From an uncultured Spirochaetaceae bacterium (GTDB lineage Bacteria > Spirochaetota > Spirochaetia > Treponematales > Treponemataceae): a stretch of DNA of 64,000 bases. This document shows, piece by piece, positions 1-11,700 of this stretch (the first letter of the stretch is position 1; each line of letters opens with the position of its first letter). The notes beneath the pieces are model-generated. The model saw nothing but the letters and a program-made list of their open reading frames with translations. It was not told the origin of the DNA and made no database searches. Position numbers and translations under genes: made by a program. The DNA is taken from the NCBI GenBank assembly GCA_902802305.1, contig CADCLG010000005.1:62001-126000 (forward strand). The letters are read 5' to 3'.

Positions 1-2134
1 CAGCGATTTCCATGATATATTTGTTCATTTCTGCTTCGGCTTTTTTCATTTTGATTGCAGCTGTACAGGCACGCTGAGCATGGTCTTCCATTTTTACAGG
101 AGCCCCAACAAGAGCGATAATTGCATCTCCTTCGTATTTATCTACTGTACCGCGCTCGTCCATGATAATGTTTGACATTTTGGTAAGATAAAAGTTTAAA
201 AGAGCAACAAGCTGGGAAGCCGTAAGCAATTCACTAAAGCCAGAGAACTTCTGAATATCTGTGAACATAGCCGTCATTTCAAGTCGCTGACCGCCAAGCT
301 TGAAGGAAGAAGGATTTGCAACAATGTCGGCAACTACTTCTTTAGAAAGACACTGGCTGAAGGCATTTGTGATGAACTTTTTGTCTTTAGAAGCAGTAAC
401 AAATCCTACGATTGTAGTTACGATGAAGGTAATAAAAAGTGAAACCAAAGGTATGACAACACCAATATAAGTTCTGCTTGTAATAAAGAACAAAAGGAAT
501 ACAACAAGACAAGAAGCTATAAAAATAATACCTGTAATAATCTGATGACCTGTACCCTTGATTCTGTGAGATACAAAACTGTAAACCAGACAAAGTACAA
601 ATGCAATCAGAATAGAGAGCCATACTGCACTATCATCAACAAAGTCCTGACTCAAAAGCTGATTTGCAATAGTATAGTGAACGCCCGGGTTTGGATAATG
701 CTCTTCATACTGGGTAAGACCATAATCCGAGGTACTTGTTGCAGAAGTTCCTACGATACAAATTGCATTCTGAACTTTTTCCATGACTTCATTTCGGGAA
801 GCAACAAATCTATCAAAATTCTGGCGGCATGCTTCAAAAGTAGCCTTAAAATCTTCTGCTTCATCTGGATACTCGCTGCACAACAATGCCTCATAATCAC
901 CATGCAAGAAATTTTTATAGACATCAAAGAAAGTCTGGCGGTAGAAAAGATAATCATCAAATGTAAAATCCTCTTCCTGATTCATAAGAGACTCTCTTAC
1001 ATAAGAAGCATTACTGTAGGCATCAAAAGGATTATCTTCATCTTCACAATAATCAAAATAGCCCATATCGTTTAAAGCAGAAATATTTTCAGCAATATCT
1101 TTTTCCAAAAGAGAAAGACGATAAATACTCCAAAGTCCTATCAGATTGTAATCAAGATAATCAACATTTTTTGGATATTTAACAAGAACTGAACCATCTT
1201 TTGCACGAGGAATCTTAATATCTTTTGTAACAGAATCTGAAATGCGGGCGTTTTCAAGAATGATTTCCTTATCTTTTACAATTACCTTAGGATTTCCATA
1301 ATGCTTGAGGATAGGAACAAAAACCAGCTGTCCGTAATATTTTCCATTATATTTATAAACAAGATGAATACGACGCAAGTAACCATCCCTGTCAGGATCA
1401 GCATTTACAAATCCAGCCTTTTTAGCCTTTATCATAAAATTAGAAATAGCCGGAAGAACATGAGAGAACTCCGGAGTTTTTGTATCATCTTTGGTTTCGA
1501 TGTTATCCAGAGCAATGTAATTTGAAAGATATTCTTTATCTTCATCAGAGATTTCTGTTCCATCATCAAAAGTAAGTGTAAGGAAGGAATTATCAAAATA
1601 TTTGAGAGCTGTAGCAAGAGCAGCATCCTGAGATTCAATTGAGTGAAGGATATTAAGTTTGAGACTGTTTTTTATACTGTCGGTAGTATCAAGCATATCT
1701 TCGGCAACAGTTACCGCATCATCAGCGTTCAAGTCCCCTTCTGCATACTGACCTAAAATTTCTATGATTTTTTCATCAAGAGTTTCAAAATCTGAATCAA
1801 CATAATCAGGAAGAGTTTCTCTTACATAATGCTCATCAACCTTTGCCTGACTTTCATCAACAAAGCTTAAATCGAATACAACCGCTTCGGTTCCAAGTTC
1901 ACGAAGAGTAATAAGGGAATCTGCATATACATCACGCGAAAAAGGCCAGGTACCAATCTGTTCGATTGCAGTATCATCAACGGCTATCATTATGACATTT
2001 TTATTTTCTACTGTGGATTTTAATGGGCGCTGAAACCAGTCAGCGACCTTTAAGTCTAAAGAACTGAGGGCAAGCAAGGAACAAATTCCTGCTGCCAATA
2101 ATGGAATTATAAAATATAAATATTTTTTTAACAT
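1..2134 (-). CDS. CHASE2-domain adenylate/guanylate cyclase (3' end beyond left edge)
   Basis: This is a membrane-bound class III nucleotide cyclase, predicted to make cAMP or cGMP in response to an extracytoplasmic signal. It starts at ATG 2134 (MLKKYLYFIIPLLAAG, an N-terminal membrane segment). A CHASE2 sensor region follows, with the typical stretches VIMIAVDDTAIEQIGTWPF and EAVVFDLSFVDES. A hydrophobic block read from about 620 down to 380 should give several membrane helices. The cyclase domain has the metal-binding motif MFTDIQKFSGFSE (near 265-300) and the second conserved Asp in KYEGDAIIALVGAP (near 90-150). The frame is open to base 1, so the end of the catalytic domain is missing here. 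A weak GAGAG ribosome site precedes the ATG. A terminator-like hairpin lies between it and the FecR-like gene upstream, so it is either attenuated or has its own promoter. The family call is firm; cAMP versus cGMP is not resolved. Confidence 0.9.
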   Translation of the reverse strand, partial: MLKKYLYFIIPLLAAGICSLLALSSLDLKVADWFQRPLKSTVENKNVIMIAVDDTAIEQIGTWPFSRDVYADSLITLRELGTEAVVFDLSFVDESQAKVDEHYVRETLPDYVDSDFETLDEKIIEILGQYAEGDLNADDAVTVAEDMLDTTDSIKNSLKLNILHSIESQDAALATALKYFDNSFLTLTFDDGTEISDEDKEYLSNYIALDNIETKDDTKTPEFSHVLPAISNFMIKAKKAGFVNADPDRDGYLRRIHLVYKYNGKYYGQLVFVPILKHYGNPKVIVKDKEIILENARISDSVTKDIKIPRAKDGSVLVKYPKNVDYLDYNLIGLWSIYRLSLLEKDIAENISALNDMGYFDYCEDEDNPFDAYSNASYVRESLMNQEEDFTFDDYLFYRQTFFDVYKNFLHGDYEALLCSEYPDEAEDFKATFEACRQNFDRFVASRNEVMEKVQNAICIVGTSATSTSDYGLTQYEEHYPNPGVHYTIANQLLSQDFVDDSAVWLSILIAFVLCLVYSFVSHRIKGTGHQIITGIIFIASCLVVFLLFFITSRTYIGVVIPLVSLFITFIVTTIVGFVTASKDKKFITNAFSQCLSKEVVADIVANPSSFKLGGQRLEMTAMFTDIQKFSGFSELLTASQLVALLNFYLTKMSNIIMDERGTVDKYEGDAIIALVGAPVKMEDHAQRACTAAIKMKKAEAEMNKYIMEIA

Positions 2135-2148
2135 AACATTCTCTCACT

Positions 2149-2190
2149 AAAAAAAAATCCTGCACAGACATAAAAAATGCCCTGCAGGAT
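2149..2190 (-). terminator. Hairpin plus T-tract between FecR-like gene and cyclase
   Basis: Bases 2157-2164 and 2183-2190 form a perfect 8-bp inverted repeat (ATCCTGCA/TGCAGGAT). On the minus strand the hairpin is followed at once by a run of T (A-run at 2149-2157), the form of an intrinsic terminator. It lies just downstream of the FecR-like gene and about 15 bases before the cyclase start, so it could end the FecR-like transcript or act as a partial terminator that lowers cyclase expression. Confidence 0.75.
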
Positions 2191-2214
2191 CTCCAATTTT
2201 ATTTCAGGACGAAA

Positions 2215-2625
2215 TTAGTCATCCCAATCTAAATCTTCTTTTGCATCACTTGCGCGAGAAGAAGCTGTTGCTGTTCCTTTGCTTGTAACCTCAACATCAT
2301 CCGCTACAGAAGAAGTTTTAATAACTCCTTTTTTACCTTTGGAAGAAGCTATACCAACAAGACTGTCTATTGTACCTTTCTGCATAGCCTTGATTGTAAT
2401 TTCGCTACCATCTTCCTTAGCAATAACAACACTTGAATTAAGGCTTGTGTTTAATACAGTAGAAGCTGAAAGCTCCTGGCCAACCGCTACATTTTTCCAT
2501 GTTTCTGGAGCGGCTTCAAAAGTAACTTTTCCTGTTACAGAAACTACTTTGTATGAACCTGCAGCAAACATTGAAACTGACATGAAGAACGCAAGAACAA
2601 CCAAAACAATTGATTTCTTATTCAT
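2215..2625 (-). CDS. Exported FecR-like domain protein
   Basis: This small secreted protein of 136 residues resembles the FecR domain family. An N-terminal signal peptide (MNKKSIVLVVLAFFMSVS, then a likely AAG or AFA cleavage region) is followed by a compact beta-rich domain with the FecR-like pattern: VTGKVTFEAAPETWKNVAVG, a polar VLNTSLNSSVVIA segment, then DGSEITIKAMQKG. The Ser/Thr/Asp-rich tail (SKGTATASSRASDAKEDLDW) looks disordered. A GTG at 2634 could extend the frame by three codons, but it overlaps the strong GGAGG ribosome site at 2634-2638, so ATG 2625 is the start. The gene has its own promoter and sits between the giant lipoprotein gene and the CHASE2 cyclase. From memory, T. 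pallidum also has a FecR-domain protein (TP0483) near an adenylate cyclase (TP0485), which would fit a conserved pairing. It is not a classic iron-responsive FecR, as no sigma factor or TonB receptor is nearby. Confidence 0.8.
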   Translation of the reverse strand: MNKKSIVLVVLAFFMSVSMFAAGSYKVVSVTGKVTFEAAPETWKNVAVGQELSASTVLNTSLNSSVVIAKEDGSEITIKAMQKGTIDSLVGIASSKGKKGVIKTSSVADDVEVTSKGTATASSRASDAKEDLDWDD

Positions 2626-2674
2626 TCTTTTCACCTCCGTCCGTTAAACGATTAAAAAATAGAATTCTAATATT

Positions 2675-2704
2675 ATTATATAAGTCAATAATGATATTAG
2701 TCAA
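2675..2704 (-). promoter_or_regulatory. Sigma70-type promoter for FecR-like gene
   Basis: Reading the minus strand, TTGACT (2704-2699) and TATAAT (2680-2675) are separated by 18 bases, about 50 bases upstream of the FecR-like start codon. This would let the FecR-like gene, and possibly the cyclase, be transcribed independently of the 28-kb giant gene upstream. Confidence 0.7.
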
Positions 2705-2741
2705 GGAAAAAGTTTTTATAACAAGTTCAAATAACAAAAGT

Positions 2742-5700
2742 TTATTTTTTCATTTTCTTTGCCCTTGTAATAAAAATACCACCTAATGCCGACAGCGCCA
2801 CAATAAGAACTGCAATTGCAGCATAGACTGAACGCATGTCAAACAGTTTGATTTCGGCAGCATCAAACTGAGTCTGAACTACAGCTTCTGATAAGTTGAC
2901 ATTAACCTGTGGTAACGACTGATCTTCTTCAGCAATCTCTTCTATATTATCGACTGCTGGAGGAAGAAGTGAACTTTCAAGAACAGTTTCTACAGTCTCT
3001 GCAATTTGTGTAATTTCATCAGCAACCGGAGCCTCTGTTACCTCTGAAATTACTGGAAGAACAGGACTCTTACGCACTGCAGAAGTGTTTTCTGTGATTT
3101 CATATACAGTTTTTTCAGCAGATTTCTTTGAAACCTTTCTTGCTCTTCTGACATTGACTGTGTTTGTTGCAGGAGCAAGGTCAGTTACGGTGTTTGCAAA
3201 GCTGGATGTAAAGGCAGAAGCGATGTATGACTGAGAAGGTTGAGAAACAGCAACTGGTTCGCTTGTGTCGCGTGTAGAACTAATGCCTGAAATACCTGAG
3301 GTAAAGCCACCAACAATGTTTGTGGATGAATTGGTAAGACTAGTAACTTGGACAAAGTTCAAAGTTATTATTGTTTGATTGTCAAATTTATCCTTTGCAA
3401 CAATTGTATGAGATGAGGTAATAGAGATCCATATCTTATCGCTACTATCAGAATAAGCAGTTTCACCATTATCAACTGTCAATGACTTAAATCCTATAAA
3501 TTCATCACTAGCTGAATACATAATAAAACAAGAATTATTACTAAATGCACCATCTAAATATTTTACCGTTATTGTGTTACCAGAAATATCAGTTGTACAA
3601 TTATTTGCAACAGTATTCCAATCTTTATAACAAGTAAGTGTTACAGCAGGTCCAGTTGTATCTGCTCTCCACCAATTCCTAGATGTATTAGTTGGAGCAG
3701 TAAGATTATAAACAGTTTCATTTCCAATTGCATCTTGTAAGCCTATAAATACATATGTTTTTTCACATGGCACATTACTTGCATTCAGTTCAACAGTTAT
3801 AGTTCCATTATTAATAGCTAGCAATTCTGTCCATTCACTCCAATTATTTCTATAATCTTTTGATAAATTATCATGTTCAGCTTCATCATAGCTATAACTA
3901 AATCGATATGAAACTAATTTGTTTCCATTAACTGACAAAAGATTATTTGCATTTGAAATTGGTATTGAAATTGTAACGCCAGAACCTCCTATCTGCCCGT
4001 AGTCCCCACTTTCACCATTAATTTTTCCTAATTTATATCTATTACCATTTACATCATTAGTCACCTTATAATTTGTGTTTGTAGCAAAGCCTTCAATGCT
4101 AGAGTCTACTAAACTACCAATAGCTCCCCATGAATTAACAGTTCTACTATATGCAGTTGGTGCCGTAGTATGAGCTCTAAAGCTATAAGCCTTTACAATC
4201 TTTGAATTACCAACTCCATCTCTAGCAATTACCTGATAAGTTTGTGCAGTAGACCAATCAGAACCAAGTTCTATAGTTATTTTGTCAGTTACTGGAGTGT
4301 ATTGAGTAGTTACCTCTGTATCACCATTCTTAAGAATGTAATATGAGCCACCTACTCCACAATCAGTAATAGCTGAAGTTGTTATTTCAATCTTATTAAC
4401 ATCAGCCGGATTATAAATAATTGTATCTGTTGAAATACCATTATTTGTTGCGGTGGTCAAAAGGTAATTTCCAGCAGTTGTATTTGTTGCGGCTGTAGCT
4501 TCAGTTTCACCAAGATAAAGTACATTACTTACATTTCCACTTGTACTTGGTTCCCCAGAAATTAGAGTGTAAGTCTGAACTAATGTACTATTAGCATATA
4601 TTTGATATGTAACACCTTCGCTATAGTTTTTACCAGTAAGATTACAAGGAAGCTGATTATCAGAAATTGTACCAGTCTCTTCTCCAATCTTATATGTTAA
4701 TGTTGCATCACTTGCAATATTAACTCGTTTCAGTTTAATTGAAGTTACAGCATTTGTTCCTGTAGAATTGAAGTAAATTATATCGTTTGGAGAAGCGGTA
4801 ACAAGTTTTGTATAATTTTGACTGTTGTTATCATTATCATAAACTGCACTACCATTTCCATTTACGATAAACTCACCTGCTAATTTTGTATTTCCAACAC
4901 CATCTGTTGCTCTTATTTTATACGTAGCAGACATAGTTCCAGTGTTTGGAAGAGTAAATGTACAAGAATTTCCTGATACAGTTGCGTTCTCCGATGAAAC
5001 AGATACACTATAACCGGTTATACCAGATACCGTAATTGTAAGACTATCAACTTCATCTTTATCATAATAGATAGTATTTCCGGATATATAATAACCACTA
5101 TCTTTTGCAGTACCTTCTTTAGAAAGAACATGAGCGAAAGTTGCATTTGTTACATCTGGTCCAGCACCATTGAGTGTGAGTATTGGCAATGTATACTGAT
5201 TTCCAAAATCATCAACAGCAATAATAGTATAATCATTTGTATGAGTACTATTATTTGGACAATCAACACTAACTTTACTATTTTCGTAAGTTAATTCATT
5301 CGATTCATCAACTTCATCCAAGTAGAATTTTGTAACCGTATTTCCCCTTGCATCTGTTACACTATTTGTAAACGCAATTGAAGTTACACTTGTTGAATTA
5401 AAGTAAACGGTATTTCCATCAGCAGCGACACCTGTTGCAGTTGCCGGTGCTATAGTTCCACTCGGTGCATTACAGTTGAAAGTAAATGTGAACTCTTTAG
5501 TATTTCCAATAGAATCTTTTGCTATAATCTTACGATTTTCAGGTGTTCCCTGCTCTGTTGTAAGGTATGATAAGTCAAAATTACCCGTTGCAGCCTGATT
5601 TGGTACAAATGCTGAATCTGAACCTTCGAGCCAAAGACTTACAGAACTACCGTTTGCAGCACTTAATCCTGATGTTTCAAATTTAAGCGAAGATATTCCT

Positions 5701-8700
5701 GCTTTATAATAAACAGTACCTAAAACTGTAGTAGGATTTGCAGCTGCACTATAGTATGATTTACCAGTTTCGGTCACAGGTGCAATGCTTCCTTCAATTG
5801 ACTTACCATTAAGCTGATAAGTTGCAAGTGTCTTATTATTTCCAACTACATCAGTTGCAATTACCTTACAAGTAGATTCATCCGCAGCCAGAGGGAATAC
5901 TACTGTATATCCAGTTGACTGAGAACCTGTGATTCCATCAGAAGAAGTTGTTGTTGTACCATTCTTTGTAACAGATTTAGTGATTGTAACACCCTGTCCA
6001 ACTACATTTGCTAAACTAACTTTGAATCCCTTAACTTGACTTGCATTGTAGTATTTTGTTGTACCTGATTCATCAACATAATTTTCTATATTTGTAGCAC
6101 TCAATACTGTAGAACCACTGGTATTTGAAGTATATGCATAAGTTACATCAGAAGCTGCTACAGATGGACCAGCACCATTTAGAGTAAAGGTAGCCAATGT
6201 TGACTGATTTCCGAGAGCATCCTTTGCAATAATACTGTAGGTTCCAGTATAACTATTTGCAGATGTAGGACAAGTAACACTGAAGATTCCATCTGTAACA
6301 GTCAACTTGTTTGCATCCGCAACTGAGTTCAAATACAATTCAAGTGCATTTGTTGCAGCAGTAACAGAGTTTCCAGCAGCATCTTTTACATCTGAGCCAT
6401 TTGTAAGTGTGATTGAAGTTACATTGCCTGTACCAGACTTAAAGTAGATTGTGTTATTATTAAGAACACTACCTGTCATTTGAGTACCTGTCACTGGAGT
6501 AAATGAGATTGTTCCACTTGGAGCACGTCCATCAACTTCAATAGTCTTCAGAACGTGATAATTGTTAGAAGAATCCTTTGCAACAATCTGATATTTCTTA
6601 TGGATAGCTGCATTCTCACTTACGAGAGAAATTGTATTTGAAGTAATCGCTATTGCATTTTCAATCTGGCTGCTGTCAGTTAAGCTTATTTCTCTTGTAT
6701 AAAGTATCGGTAAACCATCACCTAAAGAGCCAGAAGCCTTAAGAACAAGCTGATTTACTTTGTCTTTATTATAGAAAAGCTTTGGTGAAGCTTCTGTGCC
6801 ATCATTTCTATAATTATTATCGCCAGTCACAGCTGAACTGTCTTTCTTTAAGTCATAATCTACAGTCTTGAATACATAAGAAGCAATCTGTTTCTTGTTT
6901 TCAATACCGTCTTTAACCCAAAGCTTATAAATCTTTCCAGATGAATCTGATACAGGAATATTCAAAGTACCTGTACTTGTTAAACCAGTTTCGCTTGTTT
7001 CAGAGTCTACAGTATAGAAGAATGAAACGGAACTGCTTCCAGCAGCATCTGTACCGTTTGCTGTAAAACTGAGATTACCAGTAACTTCAGCTGGATTATA
7101 GTAAATAGTATTAACAGTTTCGTCAGAAATTAAGAATGTATTATTGTTTAGAGTTGTGTTCGTACCTGGTGTATAATTAACATCAGTTACTTCTGGCAAC
7201 TTACCATTGAAAGTATATGTATATGTTGTAGAATTACCAAGCGCATCTTTTACATATACTTCATATTCGTAAATATGATTTACAACAAGAGAGCTTGTAA
7301 ATGCATTTCCGTTTACAGATGATTCACTGCTCCAAGCACCAGAATCAGTTTTAAGTTTGTAAGATAAATAATATGGAGACGCTAAACCAACTCCAACATC
7401 CGTTACAGAAGCTGTAAAGGTAACATTATCAACGCTTGTTGAATTGAAGTAAACCGTTGTAGAATTACCAGAAGATGATGTATTAATCTTAGGCTCAGTT
7501 ACTGCAACATCACCATATTTATAAGAAAGTGCAATGCTACCTGCTGGAGCTATAACATCCTTTTGAACAGTTATAGACTGTGCTTCACTTGGGTTACCAG
7601 CAAAGTCTACAACACGAATATCATAAGTCTGTGCTGTTGTTGTAACTGGCAAATGATAAGGTGAATCTAATGTTGACCAGTTTGAAGCAGACGAAAGCTT
7701 ATATTCATATCTTGCTTTATCAGCTGCTTCATTACTGAATGTTACTTTTGCAGCATTATTTGTAGCACTCTTAACAAAATACGTTTCACCCGTCAAAACA
7801 GCTTCGCTATCATCATCAGAATCTTTTACTGCATTAATTGTAAAGTCAGGTCTTGTAGCATCATAAGTCCAGTTATCAGTTGCTTCTGATTCAGTATATG
7901 TCCAGCCACCTGTCTTGCTCTTTGTAAGATAGATTAAATCTGAATCTTCATTTGCTGTAGAAAGAATAATAGTAAGTTTTGCATTTGCAAGACTACTCCA
8001 AGAAGCTTGACTTGGAACAATAGTATATGTATTTGTGTCAGTTTGATAGTTTACGGTCTGGAAATTCTCTGAGATGCTACCACTTATCAACTTGATATTA
8101 GCAACAGCTGTGCTAGTTGTAAACGTTATACTTGACCTATCTACAACATCAACAGTAGAAGCATTAGTATACTTATCTGTCTTTATATAGTTTGCATCAT
8201 TTGCAGTTTGGATATTTGTATAAGTTACACTTCCAGAAATTTCTGGTACAGTGTTTTCTGCAAACTCAATAATAATCGGAGTCTGACAGATAAGACCAGC
8301 CTTATTTACCGGGTAGAAGTACTGTGTGGCCGTAACTTCCCACCTAGCGTTCAAATCAGATTTGTTGTAAGTATAGCTATATGTATTAGTTGTAACTTTT
8401 GTAGGAGCAGTAATTGTGCTGCCAACAAGTGATGAATCATAGAAGTTCTCAAAGCTTGTAAGTGCAGATGGACTGATTATCCAGCCAAGTAAGTCTTCAT
8501 TATCTGTAGTATCAACCTTTAAGTTTATGGTAAGGCTTGTGTAATAGCGAGGTGCAGTTACTGTAAGTTTCTTGCTGCCATTATCCATTGAAGAAAGTGA
8601 TGATGTATAAACAGACTGTCTGCCTAAAGTTTCATCTTTTATTCCTGATGCTATAACTATAGGATTTTCACTTGCAAGTGCAGGTGCAGTCTGTTTTATC

Positions 8701-11700
8701 CAATTTGACTTTCCATTATATGAAAGCGGACCAGTTTCACCCATTGTATTTTCAACATAATCTTTAATTCCGCTGATTATCATCTGATTGGATGCATTTG
8801 GAACTACACTTGTAAGAGGATAATCAACTATCTTGTTATTCAAAACATCATTACCAGAATTAGTTGAAACACCATCATACTTAATACCAGACTGAGTATC
8901 TGTAACATTCAATTTGAGTTTTGAACTTTCACTGTAATAGTTAGTTTCACCTACAGTATTTATATTTATAGAAGGTGATGTTTCAATTGAAACGACGCTA
9001 ATTGTTGGTGCTGTATTATCCCACATCCAGAGCTCATCTGAACCACTCTTAATCTGTTCGATTTTATAATTTCCAAGCTTATCTTCTACAATGTAGTACA
9101 GTTTGTATTCACTGCCATTTTCCACGCTATACTTAGGATAGTTATGAGTCATTGTAACTGTATCACCAGCTTGTTTAAGAGTAAGGTATGACCAAGGTGA
9201 GAAGCGAGTTGAATCTATTGAAGATGAAGAGAAATCATCTCGTTCTGGTACTGTTAAATTATTTGGCCATGCAAGTACACGTGTTTTTAATGTATAATCC
9301 GATGTTGTTGTAGTACTTACAGTGGATTCTTCTATATTTGGATAGTAACATGAATCATCAAAGCCTGTAAGAGAAATAACAGGTGTTGTATCTCCTTTGT
9401 AATAAGTAATTCCCTTAGAGATATTCAGATACAAATCTGAACCAAGCTCTTTTCCACCAAGTGTTATACCATTATCTACCTTCCAGTTTATAGGAAGAGT
9501 ATAAGAACTTATATTTCCACAACCATCTTTGAGCTCTATTGTAATATTAGAACAATCACGAGTTTTTGGCAGAGCTACTGTAATTGTGTGGTCGCCAGGC
9601 ATTTCAATCCAGTCTGTATTTAAGGTTCCTGTACCAGTTACTGAATCACCGGAAATCTTATAATACTCAATTGGTGAAGCACTTGTCTGTACATTGAGTT
9701 CTGCATATCCGCTGAGTGCTGAACGAGCAGTTCCATCTACTTTTATATCTGATGTCGTTACTCCACCAAGCTTTGTGATTATCTTATATTCAAGATCAGA
9801 GCTTGAGTTCTGCTTGATGACGTAATTTTGAGTGCTGTTTTCACCTTCAACCGTAGGAGCATTTCCTCTGTAAATATTGCCATCAGAAGGAATTGCAAAT
9901 GTTACGTAACCTTCGAATGCTGCAGGAGCTGTTGTATCCCCTACTACATGGAAAGTCAACGGATTAGATCTGTTACCTGCCCTATCAACTGCGTAAATTG
10001 TGTAATTACCAGGTCCAACATTATCAAACTTAGAAACCTTAGAAACAAGTTCTGGTGCATTGCCTTCACTATATATATACAAATCAGCGTTACCAGACTT
10101 TCTATTTATTTCTTCTACAGCAGCTGCAATATTGATGCGATTTTTTGTATAGAAGTAAACATTATTATAATTCTGACTTCCAATCTTAACGTTTCCTGTT
10201 TCATTTGTGCTTGAGTGTGGATAAATTGTAGCAGAAGTATTGCCTGTTCCTACATAAACACCATCATACAACCAGACAGGACTAAGTCTATCGAGAGTGA
10301 TTGATTTACTTGCTGTTGGACTCGTCCTATTTGCAAGGCTTGTTACAGTAAAGCTTACGTTCTTACTTCCATCTCCATCACCAGATGGCAGAAGAACATT
10401 ATTAATTGTAATAGTGAATGTTTCTCTGAGGATTTTGTTCTTATTATCACTTGTTTTGAGAGTAATTGTTCTGTTTTCATTAGAAAGACTGAAATTTAAC
10501 GCTGAATCATTTACACTTACAGTTGTAGAATTATCAAAACTTGCACCAGTTACAGTAATCTGATATATACCTGATGAAGTTGCAGTAACATTAACTGTAG
10601 CATTTACATATTCTTCGTTAGTAAAGTCTGATTCCGCTGCTCCACCGTCACCTGTTGCACGGTCTGTGAGAACTACAGAAGTAATACTTGGAGTACCAGT
10701 ATCATACTTGAACATAGAGATTTCTGTATCACTGTCTCCAAGTTTGAAGGTTTCCTTGCTTGTAGAGGCATTTGTTACAAGGTCAGAAACAACAAGTGTA
10801 ACTTTATTTTCAGATTCATTATCTGTATCTCTTACAAGGTCTACGTTATGGATTGTTACTTCGCTTCCTGTAGAACTTGTTGTAATTGTATTTATAGAAT
10901 TCTTGATAGTGAGTTTATTTGCTGTTGTGTCAATTGTAAGCTCTGCACCAGACAATTCTCCTCCAGACCAACCAGCCCAGCGCAATACAGTGTCACTTCT
11001 AAGCTTGATAGAAGAACCGTCAAAATCAAATACTCTTACACCAGTATTTGTTTCTGTAAGTTTGATAATAAGTTCTGTCTGAGGTGAAGTTTCTGTTGCC
11101 CAGTATTCTTCATCATTTGTTTCTTCAATACCACTATTTATATTGTTTATCTTAATGTAATTGATTACCGGAGCAAGGTCATCATAAGTCCACTTGTTTG
11201 AAGTAGAATATCCTGTTTTTGTAAGTGGATATTTATCTGATTCTTCAGTTGCAGTGTAAAGTTTTACAGTAAGGGTATTGTCAGAAAGACCTCTAAGTGC
11301 AACTGTATTAGCAGGAAGCAATGTATAAGTATTAACAGGAGCTTCACTAAAATCTTCAGTAAGGGCTGGAGTTGAATTATTTTCAATATAGAACTCAGCT
11401 TTTGTAAGCAGTACATCAGTATTATCTGTGTATTTATTTGTTGTGAAAGCAATTGATGAACTTGCATTCAAGAAGTTTTTATCAATTCCATCAAACTTAT
11501 AAACCTGATTGTTATAGGTCTGAGTTGCCATTGCTGGAATAGGATTTTCTGCAAATGTTACTTTTACAGGTTTCTGACAGATAAGTCCGGCCTTATTTAC
11601 AGCATAGAAATACTTATATTTTGTTGTTTCGTTTGAATTGATGTAAGTACCAAACCAATCAAACCAAGTTCTAGCTTGTGACGAAGTACCTTTGGCAAAA

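Noticed and set aside
545-1075. Plus-strand ORF of 176 codons
   Set aside because: It lies antisense to the CHASE2 cyclase gene, has biased Ile/Lys content and no family similarity.
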